From Micromonospora sp. Llam0 (GTDB lineage: Bacteria; Actinomycetota; Actinomycetes; Mycobacteriales; Micromonosporaceae), in contig NZ_RJJY01000002.1 of NCBI RefSeq assembly GCF_003751085.1, positions 2,480,001-2,544,000 on the forward strand: DNA of 64,000 nt, read 5' to 3'. A program made the translations under genes and the position numbers. The first letter of the stretch is position 1. Each line of letters starts with the position of its first letter. The notes below the pieces were generated by a model. The model saw nothing but the letters and a program-made list of their open reading frames with translations, had not been told where the DNA came from and did no database searches. Shown here in pieces: positions 45,870 to 54,980 of the stretch.

Positions 45870-46970
45870 TCATCGGGCGTCGGCCGGCCACTCGCCGGTA
45901 CGCAGGAACTGTTCGGCCACGGCCCGGTACGGGGCCAGATCGATGCCGTGCCGGGTCAGCCAGTCGGACGAGTAGTAGCTGGCGGCGTACCGTTCGCCGC
46001 TGTCACACAGCAACGTCACCACCGAGCCCTGCTCGCCGGCGGCCCGCATCTGCGCGATCAGCGCGAACGCGCCCCACAGGTTGGTGCCGGTCGATCCGCC
46101 GACCCGCCGACCCAGCAGTTCGCTGGCGATGCGCATGGCGGCCAGTGAGGCGGCGTCCGGGACCTGGATCATCCGGTCCACCACGGACGGCTGGAAGGAC
46201 GCTTCGACGGTCGGCCGACCGATCCCCTCGATCATCGACCCCCGGCCGGTCGAGGTCGACCAGTCACCGCTGCACCACGCCGGGTAGAAGGCGGAGTTCT
46301 CCGGATCGACGACGCAGACCTTGGTGCGGTGCCGCTGGTAGCGGACGTACCGGCCGATGGTGGCGCTGGTGCCGCCGGTGCCGGCACCGACCACGATCCA
46401 GTGCGGGACCGGGTGTCGTTCCAGCGCCAGCTGGGCGAAGATCGATTCGGCGATGTTGTTGTTTCCCCGCCAGTCGGTGGCCCGTTCGGCGTAGGTGAAC
46501 TGGTCCATGAAGTGCCCGCCGAGGTCCTCGGCGAGCCACCGTGCCTCGATCACCACAGCGGCCGGGTCGCGGACCAGGTGGGGGCGGGCACCGTGGAACT
46601 CGATCTGGGCGATCTTCTCCGCCGAGGTGCTGGCGGGCATCACCGCGACGAACGGCAGGCCGAGCATCCGGGCGAAGTACGCCTCGGAGATGGCGGTGGA
46701 GCCGGAGGACGCCTCGACGATCGTGGTCTGCGGCCCGATCCAGCCGTTGCACAGGCCGTACAGGAAGAGCGAGCGGGCCAGCCGGTGCTTGAGCGAGCCG
46801 GTCGGGTGCACCGACTCGTCCTTGAGGTAGAGGTCGATGCCCCAGGACGGGGGGAGTGGGAACGGCAGCAGGTGGGTGTCGGCGGACCGGTTGGCGTCCG
46901 CCTCGACCTTGGCGATCGCGTCGGTCACCCAGGCCCGGCCGGCGTCGTCGTACCGGTCCAGTTGATTCAC
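45870..46970 (-). CDS. cds1: PLP-dependent L-cysteine desulfhydrase, Cds1-like
   Basis: The protein has 366 residues of fold-type II PLP enzymes. The Lys lies in [14 protein letters not shown], the substrate loop is [15 protein letters not shown] and the phosphate loop is [12 protein letters not shown]. The overall pattern, with [11 protein letters not shown] and [12 protein letters not shown], matches mycobacterial Cds1, which turns cysteine into pyruvate, ammonia and hydrogen sulfide. The regulator gene upstream lies 30 bp away on the same strand. It is distinct from the SbnA-like enzyme at 23761-24813. Confidence 0.85.
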   Translation of the reverse strand: MNQLDRYDDAGRAWVTDAIAKVEADANRSADTHLLPFPLPPSWGIDLYLKDESVHPTGSLKHRLARSLFLYGLCNGWIGPQTTIVEASSGSTAISEAYFARMLGLPFVAVMPASTSAEKIAQIEFHGARPHLVRDPAAVVIEARWLAEDLGGHFMDQFTYAERATDWRGNNNIAESIFAQLALERHPVPHWIVVGAGTGGTSATIGRYVRYQRHRTKVCVVDPENSAFYPAWCSGDWSTSTGRGSMIEGIGRPTVEASFQPSVVDRMIQVPDAASLAAMRIASELLGRRVGGSTGTNLWGAFALIAQMRAAGEQGSVVTLLCDSGERYAASYYSSDWLTRHGIDLAPYRAVAEQFLRTGEWPADAR

Positions 46971-47000
46971 TCGCAGACGGTAACAAGTGACGTCGCCGAA

Positions 47001-47450
47001 TCACCCGGTCAGGGGGCGGGGCCGGTTCTCCCATTTGGTGGAGAGCGTGACGCTGGTCCGGGTGTTGGCGATCCCCGGTGTCCGGTTCAGCCGCATGATG
47101 AGCTGTTCCAGCTCGGCGATGGTGCCGACCCGGGCGAGGCAGAGGAACGACTCGGTGCCGGCCATGAAGTAGCACGACTCGATCTCCGGCATGTCGCGCA
47201 GCGCGTCCAGCACCGCCTCGGTGTCGGCACCTGAGTCTTCGACCAGTCCAATCAGGGCGGTGACGCCGAGGCCGACCGATTCCGGCTGTACGTCGGCCCG
47301 GTAGCCGCGCAGCACGCCGGCGGTTTCGAGCTTGCCGATCCGTTCGTGTACGGCGGGTGCGGAGAGTCCGACCTGGCGGGCGAGTTCGGCGTAGGAGAGC
47401 CGGGCGTTACCGCGCAGCAGGTCGACGAGCCGGAGGTCGATGGCGTCCAC
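47001..47450 (-). CDS. Lrp/AsnC-family regulator
   Basis: The protein has 149 residues. The N-terminal helix-turn-helix (about 5-55, SYAELARQVGLSAPAVHERI) is followed by the RAM effector domain (about 65-145). The gene precedes the cysteine desulfhydrase gene in an operon, so it is probably a cysteine- or amino-acid-responsive activator of it, like CutR/DecR-type regulators. Upstream, an AT-rich patch with TTACAACATAG (about 47558-47568) is a candidate binding region. Confidence 0.9.
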   Translation of the reverse strand: MDAIDLRLVDLLRGNARLSYAELARQVGLSAPAVHERIGKLETAGVLRGYRADVQPESVGLGVTALIGLVEDSGADTEAVLDALRDMPEIESCYFMAGTESFLCLARVGTIAELEQLIMRLNRTPGIANTRTSVTLSTKWENRPRPLTG

Positions 47451-47741
47451 GGGATGTAGACCCTAGTGCCTGCCGCCCGCCCGGGTGGCCCGCAGTCGTC
47501 CGCGCCGATGTCAGCCTCGTTCCCCATCCGGATCCGCTGGTTGATGAGCTGGGGTAAATTACAACATAGGGCGCAAATCCTACCGGGTAACTGCCCAGTC
47601 GGGTAGCTTTCCTCATTTCCCGGACACGGCGGTCGGCCGGTGCTCTAATGGCCGTACGTCTGGCACTACGGCATCTGGCACATGGTCCATCGGGGGGCTG
47701 ACTGGCCACGCCAGAGCCGTCGTGGACGCGAGGAGGGGACC

Positions 47742-48005
47742 GTGGACACTGGAGATCGTCTGCTGACGCCGGGCGAGGTGGCCGCGCTGTTCCGCGTCGA
47801 CCCGAAGACCGTCACACGATGGGCAGCGGCCGGCCGGATCGGCAGTATCCGAACTCCCGGAGGCCATCGTCGGTTCCGGGAGTCCGAGGTGCGTGCGCTA
47901 CTCGAAGGCGAAGGCGTGCTGGAAGAGATGCAGGCGGAAAGCGCGGAGACCACCCGGCCGCCCCGGCACACCGAGAACGGATCAGGAGGAGCCGGGTCGT
48001 ACTGA
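47742..48005 (+). CDS. BldC-like MerR-type DNA-binding protein
   Basis: The protein has 87 residues. The DNA-binding part reads LLTPGEVAALFRVDPKTVTRWAAAG then RIGSIRTPGGHRRFRE, the BldC/MerR winged-helix pattern. BldC in Streptomyces is a developmental regulator that binds DNA cooperatively. AGGAGGGG precedes the GTG at 47742. A 20-residue polar C-terminal extension follows the conserved core. It stands between the divergent Lrp operon and the convergent ubiX-like gene. Confidence 0.88.
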   Translation: MDTGDRLLTPGEVAALFRVDPKTVTRWAAAGRIGSIRTPGGHRRFRESEVRALLEGEGVLEEMQAESAETTRPPRHTENGSGGAGSY

Positions 48006-48020
48006 CCGCCGGGCCGTACT

Positions 48021-48047
48021 ACCACCGGGCCGAACCAAGCCGGTGGT
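48021..48047. terminator. Hairpin between the convergent bldC-like and ubiX-like genes
   Basis: ACCACCGG (48021-48028) and CCGGTGGT (48040-48047) form an 8-bp stem with an 11-nt loop, touching the ubiX-type stop. It could end transcription from both sides. Confidence 0.45.
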
Positions 48048-48676
48048 CACGCCCGGTCCGCGCCCAACTCGCCGGACCACCGCCGGAACAGATCGTGCGG
48101 TACGCCGAGCGCGTCCAGCACCTTGCCGGCGACGAAATCGATCAGCTGGGCGGCGGTGGCCTCGGCACCAGCGCCGTAGAAGCCGGGACTGGCCGGCAGC
48201 ACCACCGCTCCCGCATCGTGCAGGGCGAGCAGGTGCTCCAGATGACTGCGGGTCACCGGGGTCTCCCGGGGGACCAGCACGACCGGCCGGCGTTCCTTGA
48301 GGTTCACCTCGGCGGCCCGCTGCAGCAGATCCTTCGACAGCCCGATGGCGATACCCGCGCAGGCCGCCGTGCTGGCCGGCACGACCACCATCCCGCGTAC
48401 CTGGTATGAGCCGCTGCTCGGCCCGGCGGCGAGATCACCCGCCGGCCAGAACCGTACGTCCGCGTCGTCCAACCCACGGCCGAGCCAGCGGGCCAGGTCG
48501 GCCCGCCAGTGACTGTCCCGCAGTGGCGCGCCGGTCTCGTCGAGCAGGGTGAGCCGGGCCGCCCGGGACACCACCAGGTCGACCGGATGGCCGGCGTCGA
48601 GCAGCGCGCGGAGCACTGCGGCCGGGTACGGCGTACCGGACGCCCCGGAGACGCCGATCACCCATGGTCTTCTCAT
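48047..48676 (-). CDS. ubiX: UbiX-family flavin prenyltransferase
   Basis: The protein has 209 residues. It opens with the flavoprotein motif WVIGVSGASGTPYP and has VVVPASTAACAGIAIGLSKDLLQRAAEVNLKERRP, the family core. It makes prenylated FMN, the cofactor of UbiD decarboxylases, and serves the UbiD-type enzyme encoded at 50812-52275. The ATG at 48676 has AGGGA upstream; the longer frame to 48760 is rejected. The terpene synthase gene is divergent from it, with about 110 bp between the starts. Confidence 0.92.
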   Translation of the reverse strand: MRRPWVIGVSGASGTPYPAAVLRALLDAGHPVDLVVSRAARLTLLDETGAPLRDSHWRADLARWLGRGLDDADVRFWPAGDLAAGPSSGSYQVRGMVVVPASTAACAGIAIGLSKDLLQRAAEVNLKERRPVVLVPRETPVTRSHLEHLLALHDAGAVVLPASPGFYGAGAEATAAQLIDFVAGKVLDALGVPHDLFRRWSGELGADRA

Positions 48677-48786
48677 CAAGATCCCTGTTCGCGTGGCTGG
48701 TCGCGGGCTGTCACGGCGCCCGGTCACCCCATAGGGTAAGACGACCCGCCTTACGGACACATTGGCAGCAACTTCGCAGGCAGGCC

Positions 48787-49830
48787 ATGGACTCCCGCAA
48801 ATCCACCCCGCCGCCGCCCCGCCCCGACGTCCCGGACAACTCTGCCTGCCTCGACCAGCCGACCGTCGAACTGCTCGGCGAACTGCTCGTTGCGCTGCGC
48901 GCCGCCTGCCCGCTGTCCGCCGTGCTGTCCCCGTACGCGGCGCAGGCCGACGCCTGGCTGCCCGGCTGGCTGCAGCGGTGCGGACTGCCGCCGGGCACCG
49001 CCACCCACCGTCGGCTCGCCGGGGCCCGGATCGGCCGGTACGCCGCCCGGCTCTATCCGGGCGCGCCGGTGGACCGGCTGCGGGTGCTGGCCGCCTTGTT
49101 CGCCTGGTTCTTCCTGCTCGACGACGAGTTCGACGGGGTCGCGGATCCGCAGGAGGGGACGTTGCGCCGACTCGCCGACGAGGTGCTGACGGTGCTGCGC
49201 GCCGACCCCGAGCCGCGCGTAGAACAGGCCTTTTCCGGGCCGCTGCGCCGGATGCTCGCCGGTCCGTGGCAGGCCGTGCGGCAGTCGATGCCCGACTGGT
49301 GGCGCCGGCGGTTCGTCGAGGCGGTGGCCGAGCACCTCGACGGAGCGGTACGCGAGGCGGCGAACAAGGCGGCCGGTCACCGGCCCGGCCCGGACGAGTA
49401 CGTCGAGCTGCGCCGGGCCACCTCGGCGGCGCATGTGGCGTACACCCTGGTCGAGTACGCGACCGGCGACCCGGTGCCGGACGCCGTCTTCCACCACCCC
49501 CGGGTGCGCGATGTCCGGGTCGTCGGCAACGACCTGCTCTCCTGGTACAACGACCTCTTCTCGCTGCCCCGCGACCTGACCACCGCCGGCGGTCACAACC
49601 TGGTGGTGGCGGTCGCCGAGACGCGGCGGGTGCCGATCGGCGACGCGCTGGTCACCGTCGCGCACCGGTGGCGGGCCGAGATGGCGGCGTTCGACGCACG
49701 CCGGGCCGAGGTGCCGTCGTTCGGGCCGGACCACGACCGGGCGGCGCACGGCCTGCTGGCCGGGGTCGGGTACGCCGTCCGCGGCACCATCGACTGGTCG
49801 TTCGAGAGCGCCCGCTACCGGCAGCCCTGA
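48787..49830 (+). CDS. Class I terpene synthase-family protein
   Basis: The protein has 347 residues. The metal motifs of terpene cyclases are visible: the Asp-rich DDEFD (residues 112-116) in WFFLLDDEFDGVAD, and the second motif N248-D249-x2-S252-x3-D256 (NDLLSWYND), where the usual last residue is Glu. A C-terminal RY pair (ARYRQP) is also typical. It should cyclise a prenyl diphosphate, probably C15, but the product is unknown. The first 25 residues are Pro-rich. It lies on the opposite strand, inside the menaquinone gene group. Confidence 0.85.
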   Translation: MDSRKSTPPPPRPDVPDNSACLDQPTVELLGELLVALRAACPLSAVLSPYAAQADAWLPGWLQRCGLPPGTATHRRLAGARIGRYAARLYPGAPVDRLRVLAALFAWFFLLDDEFDGVADPQEGTLRRLADEVLTVLRADPEPRVEQAFSGPLRRMLAGPWQAVRQSMPDWWRRRFVEAVAEHLDGAVREAANKAAGHRPGPDEYVELRRATSAAHVAYTLVEYATGDPVPDAVFHHPRVRDVRVVGNDLLSWYNDLFSLPRDLTTAGGHNLVVAVAETRRVPIGDALVTVAHRWRAEMAAFDARRAEVPSFGPDHDRAAHGLLAGVGYAVRGTIDWSFESARYRQP

Positions 49831-49888
49831 CGCCGGGCCGGCGGTCGGTGGCTCCGCGCCGGCCTGGCCCCGACCCGACCCGGTGCGG

Positions 49889-50815
49889 TCAGCGCAGGCC
49901 GAGCCGTACCACCAGGTCGACCAGGGCGAACGCGAACAACGCGATGCCGACGAAGCCGTTGGCGGTGAAGAACGCCCGGTTGACCCGGGACAGATCGGTC
50001 GGTGTCACCACCAGATGCTGGTAGCCGAACGCCACCGCGGTCAACGCCAGCCCGATCCACCACGGCCAGCCGAAGCCGACCAGCACGCCGAACCACCCGA
50101 ACAGGGCGAACGTCACCAGGTGCGCCACCGTCGAGGCGTGCAGCGCGAAGCGTCGACCGTACCGGGCGGGTACGCTGCGTACCCCGATCTCGCGGTCGAC
50201 CTCGGCGTCCTGGCAGGCGTAGATCAGGTCGAACCCGCCGATCCACAGCCCGACCGCCGCGCCGAGCAGGATCGCCGGCCCGGCTCCGTCGAAGGTGCCG
50301 GTGACCGCCAGCCAGGCGCCGACCGGGCCGACCAGCTGGGCCAGCCCGAGCACCGCGTGCGGCCAGTCGGTGAACCGCTTGGCGTACGGGTAGACCACCA
50401 GCGGGACCGCCGCCAGCGGGGCGAGCACGAGGCAGAGCGGGTTCAGCGCGGCGGCGGCGCCGAGGAAGACCACCAGGGCGACCACCGCACCGGTCCAGGC
50501 CGTCCGGACACTCACCGCCCCGGTCACCAGCTCCCGCCCGGCGGTACGCGGATTGCGCGCGTCGATGTGCCGGTCGATGATCCGGTTCGCGGCCATGGCG
50601 AACGTCCGGGCACCGACCATCGCCACGGTGATCAGCAGCAGGTCGAGCCAGCGGACGCCACCGTCGAGGCGGGCCATCACGGTCAGCGCGGACAGGTACG
50701 CGAACGGCAGCGCGAAGACCGAGTGCTCGATCGCGACGAGCCGTAGGAAGGCCTGGATCTTGCCGACCGGGGCGGCGGGCGCGCCGGCCGCCCCGGCAGT
50801 GGCTGCGGCGCTCAC
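49889..50815 (-). CDS. mqnP: UbiA-family prenyltransferase of menaquinone synthesis (MqnP-like)
   Basis: The protein has 308 residues and about nine membrane helices. The two Asp-rich motifs are NRIIDRHIDARN and YACQDAEVDREIGVRS, which bind magnesium prenyl diphosphate. It attaches the isoprenoid tail to the naphthoate ring precursor of menaquinone. The GTG at 50815 overlaps the ubiD-type gene stop by 4 nt; another GTG at 50836 would add seven residues. Together with the UbiD-type gene it forms a coupled pair. Confidence 0.9.
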   Translation of the reverse strand: MSAAATAGAAGAPAAPVGKIQAFLRLVAIEHSVFALPFAYLSALTVMARLDGGVRWLDLLLITVAMVGARTFAMAANRIIDRHIDARNPRTAGRELVTGAVSVRTAWTGAVVALVVFLGAAAALNPLCLVLAPLAAVPLVVYPYAKRFTDWPHAVLGLAQLVGPVGAWLAVTGTFDGAGPAILLGAAVGLWIGGFDLIYACQDAEVDREIGVRSVPARYGRRFALHASTVAHLVTFALFGWFGVLVGFGWPWWIGLALTAVAFGYQHLVVTPTDLSRVNRAFFTANGFVGIALFAFALVDLVVRLGLR

Positions 50816-52275
50816 GAGATCCCGTACTCCCGCCACCGCTTGTCCACCAGCGAGACGATCTCCGGCGACATGGTCATCTCCTGCGGCCAGCCCCGGGTGT
50901 AGCCCTCGGTGGGCAGCTTGCGGGTCGCGTCGACGCCGGCCTTGCCGCCCCAGAACTGCTGGTACGACGAGTGGTCGAGGTGGTCCACCGGGCCCTCGGT
51001 GAGCAGCAGGTCGCGGGCGTAGTCGACGTTGCCGAAGGCGCGGAACGCCACCTCGTGGTAGTCGTGCACGTCGCAGTCGTCGTCGACCACGACGATCAGC
51101 TTCGACAGCGACAGCAGGTGGGCGCCCCAGATCGCCGACATGATCTTCTGGGCGTGCTTCGGGTAGCGCTTACGGATCGACACGATCACGCAGTTGTGGA
51201 ACACCCCGGCGGCCGGCAGGTCGTAGTCGACGATGTCCGGGATCAGCATCCGCAGCAGCGGCAGGAAGATCCGTTCGGTGGCCTTGCCGAGCCCGTGGTC
51301 CTCCTGCGGCGGCTTCGAGGTGATGATCGAGTGGTAGAGCGGGTCGCGCTGCGTGGTCATGCATTCGATGTGCAGCACCGGGAACGGCTCGACCGGGGTG
51401 TAGAAGCCGGTGTGGTCGCCGAACGGGCCCTCCGGCAGCCGCTCGCCCGGCTCCAGGTAGCCCTCCAGCACGATCTGGGCGTGCGCCGGCACCTGCAGCG
51501 GTACGGTCTTGCAGTCGACCATCTCGACCCGCTGGCCGCGCAGGAACCCGGCGAACAGGTACTCGTCGATGTCGCCGGGCAGCGGCGCCGACGCCGAGTA
51601 GCTGACCACCGGATCGCAGCCGATCGCCACCGCGACGGGCAGCCGTTCGCCGCGCCGCTCGGCGACGGCGTGGTGGGCGGTGGAGTCCTTGTGGATCTGC
51701 CAGTGCATGCCGAGCGTGGTCGGCGAGTGCTGCTGCAGCCGGTAGAGGCCCAGGTTGCGCTTGCCGGTCTCCGGGTGCTTGGTGTGGGTCAGCCCGTAGT
51801 TGTGGAAGATGCCGCCGTCGCCGGGCCAGACCTGCAGCCCGGGCAGCCGGTTCAGGTCGACGTCCGCGCCGGTGTAGACGACCTCCTGGCAGGGCGCGGT
51901 CTTCACCTTGCGCGGCGGCAGCGAGGTGAGCTGCATGACCTTGCCGAGCCCGTCGCGGATGCCGGACCAGCCGACCGGCAGGTCGGGCTTGATCATCGCC
52001 CCGATCCGGTCACCGATCTCGTTCAGGTTCTCGACGCCGAGCGCCATCGCGGTGCGCCGTTCGGTGCCGAACAGGTTGATCGCCACCGGCATCTCGCCCC
52101 GGGTGGGCCGGTCGAACAGCAGTGCCGGTCCGCCGGCCCGCACGGTCCGGGTGACGACCTCGCTGATCTCCAGCGTCGGATCCACCGGTACGTCGACCCG
52201 CCGCAGCTCACCGGCCGCCTCCAGCGCCGCGACGAAGTCCTTCAGATCCTGGTACGGGAAACCTGGAGCCGCCAT
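50812..52275 (-). CDS. UbiD-family decarboxylase of menaquinone synthesis (MqnL-like)
   Basis: The protein has 487 residues of normal family length. Key stretches are LGMHWQIHKDSTAHH, the substrate-site EGPFGDHTGFYTPVEPFP and FHNCVIVSIRKRYP. With prenylated FMN from the UbiX-type enzyme it removes the ring carboxyl group of the menaquinone precursor after futalosine processing. The ATG start fits MAAPGFPYQDLKDFV, the usual beginning. Its stop overlaps the prenyltransferase start. Confidence 0.92.
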   Translation of the reverse strand: MAAPGFPYQDLKDFVAALEAAGELRRVDVPVDPTLEISEVVTRTVRAGGPALLFDRPTRGEMPVAINLFGTERRTAMALGVENLNEIGDRIGAMIKPDLPVGWSGIRDGLGKVMQLTSLPPRKVKTAPCQEVVYTGADVDLNRLPGLQVWPGDGGIFHNYGLTHTKHPETGKRNLGLYRLQQHSPTTLGMHWQIHKDSTAHHAVAERRGERLPVAVAIGCDPVVSYSASAPLPGDIDEYLFAGFLRGQRVEMVDCKTVPLQVPAHAQIVLEGYLEPGERLPEGPFGDHTGFYTPVEPFPVLHIECMTTQRDPLYHSIITSKPPQEDHGLGKATERIFLPLLRMLIPDIVDYDLPAAGVFHNCVIVSIRKRYPKHAQKIMSAIWGAHLLSLSKLIVVVDDDCDVHDYHEVAFRAFGNVDYARDLLLTEGPVDHLDHSSYQQFWGGKAGVDATRKLPTEGYTRGWPQEMTMSPEIVSLVDKRWREYGIS

Positions 52276-52359
52276 GCCGCCAAGTCTGGCCTACCCGGCG
52301 GCCGGTGCCACCACCCGGGGCGGTGATTCGCGCCGCGTCCGGACTCGGGCCGGTGCCGG

Positions 52360-53361
52360 TCAGGCGTAGGAGTGCAGGCTCTCGAAGAAGTAGTTGACCC
52401 CGAACAGGTTCATCAGCATGGTGAGGAAGCCGAGGATCGCGATCCAGGTGACCGTGGTCCGCCGTACGCTCGGGGTGGCCCGGGCGTGCAGGTAGCCGGC
52501 GTAGATCACCCAGGAGATGAACGCCCAGGTTTCCTTCGGGTCCCAGGCCCAGGCCCGGCTCCAGGCGTGTTCCGCCCAGATCGCCCCGGCGATCACCGCG
52601 AAGGTGAACACCGGGAAGCCGATGGCGTGCAGACCGAAGGTGAGCCGCTCCAGCGAGGCGGCGGCCGGGACCCGCTTGGCGAGCAGGTAGGGGAAGCCGC
52701 GCCGGCCCTGCTCGTAGCCGGACCGGAGCAGGAACATGGCGGCCGGGACCGAGCCGAGCAGCAGCAACCCGGAGGAGGCCATGATCGTCGAGACGTGGAT
52801 GCCGTACCAGTAGGACTGCAGGGCCGGCAGCAGCGGCGCGATCGGGGTGTAGAACACCAGGCCGGCCAGGCCGAGCAGGGCCACCATGACGAGCGCGACG
52901 AACAGGCCGAGCAGCCGCAGCGACGGCCGGCGGTAGACCAGCACCAGCCAGGCGGCCACCCCGACGAAGGTGATCGCCAGCACGTACTCGTACATGTTGC
53001 CCCACGGCAGCCGATCGGCGGCGATCCCCCGGGTGACCAGGCAGGCCAGGTGGAACAGGGCGCCCAGCACGGTGGCGCCGACGGCGAACCAGCCGGCGAG
53101 TCCGACCGCCGACCAGCCGGTCCGCTCGTCGCCCGTACCCGTGGTCTTGCCGATGGCCGGATCGGTCAGGTCGGATCCGGGCACCGGCGCAGCGGGCCCG
53201 CCGCCGGTGCCGGCCGCCGCGACGGCGGCGAGCTCACGGTCGGGCACCGTCGCGGCGGCGGTACGCCGGGTGCCGAACCCGGCTTCGACCGCGTGGCAGA
53301 TCATCGCGAGCAGGTACGCGAAGATCGCCACCACCAGGAGTTGATCCGACAGTGCTGACAT
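52360..53361 (-). CDS. ccsB: Cytochrome c biogenesis protein CcsB (CcsA-type heme transporter)
   Basis: The protein has 333 residues and about eight membrane helices. The tryptophan-rich heme motif is AWAWDPKETWAFISW, with His residues in flanking helices (GNMYEYVLAITF, GIHVSTIMAS). It delivers heme across the membrane with ResB. The ATG overlaps the resB stop by one base (TGATG). A long acidic Pro/Gly loop (about 40-85) separates the first two helices. Confidence 0.93.
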   Translation of the reverse strand: MSALSDQLLVVAIFAYLLAMICHAVEAGFGTRRTAAATVPDRELAAVAAAGTGGGPAAPVPGSDLTDPAIGKTTGTGDERTGWSAVGLAGWFAVGATVLGALFHLACLVTRGIAADRLPWGNMYEYVLAITFVGVAAWLVLVYRRPSLRLLGLFVALVMVALLGLAGLVFYTPIAPLLPALQSYWYGIHVSTIMASSGLLLLGSVPAAMFLLRSGYEQGRRGFPYLLAKRVPAAASLERLTFGLHAIGFPVFTFAVIAGAIWAEHAWSRAWAWDPKETWAFISWVIYAGYLHARATPSVRRTTVTWIAILGFLTMLMNLFGVNYFFESLHSYA

Positions 53362-54980
53362 CAGTGCCGTCCTTCCCGTGGCCCGGCGTCGCCGCCGAGT
53401 GCCCGGATGAGCTCCCGGAACTCGTCGCCGAACCCGGGATGGTCGGTGCGCGGCAGCCCACCGGCCTCGACCAAGCTACTACCGGGTGTCGTTGACGCTG
53501 CGTCGGGGCCGGTCGGTGTGACCCGGAACCACACCCGGCGGCGCCGGCCGAACAGCGCCGGCATCAGCCCGAACAGCAGCGCCGCCGAGCTGGCCAGCAG
53601 CAGGCCGCTGCCGGGATCGTGCCGGACCGACAGGGTCACGTACTGCGAAATGTCGAGAAACTCGATGGTGCTGCCGTCGTCCAGGGTCATGGTTTCGCCG
53701 ACCCGCAGCAGCTGCGGGTCACCGACCGGCAGCAGCCTGCCGGCCTCCACCTGCCGCTGGTCGATCTGGTAGACCGAGCCGGGGATGCCGGCGTCCAGGC
53801 CGAGGTTGCCCCGGTACGCCCACAGCATCACCGCCGGGTCGCGCAGCTCCGGGTGGGTGGAGCGGACGTACGGCGGCTGCTGCGGGGCGGACGGCAGGAA
53901 GAGCCCCTCGAAGGCCACCTGCAGCTGCGGATCGCGTTCGCCGGTCGCCGGGTCGACGTTGGCGTCCGGGAAGCTGGCGACCCCTTCGCTGGTCAGCATC
54001 CCGTCGACGGCCAGGAACGGCGCGGAGACGGTCTGCGCCTGCCCGTAGCGGTCGGTGTAGCGCAGCACCGGCACGTAGCCGTGCCCGAGCAGGTAGACGT
54101 TGGCGTCGTCGAGGCGCAGCGGGGAGTTCACCGAGAACGTCTCGGTCCGGGCGGCACCGCCGTCGGCGTCGACCTGTACCTCGGCGGAGTAGCTGGCCGG
54201 CTGTCCGGTCTCCAGGAAGGTGGCGGTGAAGTCGGTCAGCTCCAGACAGAACCGGGGCAGGTCACCGTCGGAGATCCGGGGGCCGAGCCGGTACTCGTCG
54301 TACTGCTGCACGGTGTTGCAGAACGCGGTGTCCGGCCCGGCGACCAGCAGCCGGTTGCCGTTCCAGCCGAACCAGCTTCCCACCGCGACCCCGAGCAGGA
54401 CGCCGATCAGCGACAGGTGGAAGACCAGGTTGCCGGTCTCCTTCAGGCGGCCCTTCTCGGCGGCGACGCTGTCGTCGGCGACGGTGACCCGCCAGCGGCG
54501 GCGGCGCAGTTCGGCGGCGATCGCGTCCCGCGCGGCGGCGGGTGCGTCGCCGGCCGTGGCGTCGCCGGCCGCAGTGTCGCTGGCCGCAGTGTCGCCGACG
54601 GTGGTCCAGCGGGCGTGCTGCGGCAGCCGGTCCAGCCGGCGCGGCGCGGCCGGTGGCGCCGCCCGCAACGCCCGTACATGCTCGCGCAGCCGGGGCACGA
54701 TGCAGCCGACCAACGAGGTGAACAGCAGCAGGTAGATCGCCGCGAACCAGGTCGAGGCGAACACGTCGAACATGCCGAGCCGGTCCAGCACCGGGGCCAG
54801 CCGCGGGTTCGCCGCGAAGTACGCGTCGACGTTTTCGATGTTGACGTCGCGTTGCGGCAGCAGCGAACCGGGGATCGCCGCCACCGCCAGCAGGAAGAGC
54901 AGGATCAGCGCGGTCCGCATGCTGGTCAGCTGCCGCCACGAGTTGCGCAGCAGAGCCAGCGCCGGATTCGGCCGGGACAT
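53361..54980 (-). CDS. resB: Cytochrome c biogenesis protein ResB
   Basis: The protein has 539 residues. Three N-terminal helices, with the SWRQLTSMRTALILLFLLAV start typical of ResB, enclose a variable loop containing an Asp/Thr/Ala repeat (about 120-145). A large extracellular domain follows, then one C-terminal helix. It works with CcsB in heme attachment to cytochromes c. The ATG at 54980 overlaps the ccdA stop; the longer frame to 55670 is antisense to ccdA. Confidence 0.92.
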   Translation of the reverse strand: MSRPNPALALLRNSWRQLTSMRTALILLFLLAVAAIPGSLLPQRDVNIENVDAYFAANPRLAPVLDRLGMFDVFASTWFAAIYLLLFTSLVGCIVPRLREHVRALRAAPPAAPRRLDRLPQHARWTTVGDTAASDTAAGDATAGDAPAAARDAIAAELRRRRWRVTVADDSVAAEKGRLKETGNLVFHLSLIGVLLGVAVGSWFGWNGNRLLVAGPDTAFCNTVQQYDEYRLGPRISDGDLPRFCLELTDFTATFLETGQPASYSAEVQVDADGGAARTETFSVNSPLRLDDANVYLLGHGYVPVLRYTDRYGQAQTVSAPFLAVDGMLTSEGVASFPDANVDPATGERDPQLQVAFEGLFLPSAPQQPPYVRSTHPELRDPAVMLWAYRGNLGLDAGIPGSVYQIDQRQVEAGRLLPVGDPQLLRVGETMTLDDGSTIEFLDISQYVTLSVRHDPGSGLLLASSAALLFGLMPALFGRRRRVWFRVTPTGPDAASTTPGSSLVEAGGLPRTDHPGFGDEFRELIRALGGDAGPREGRH

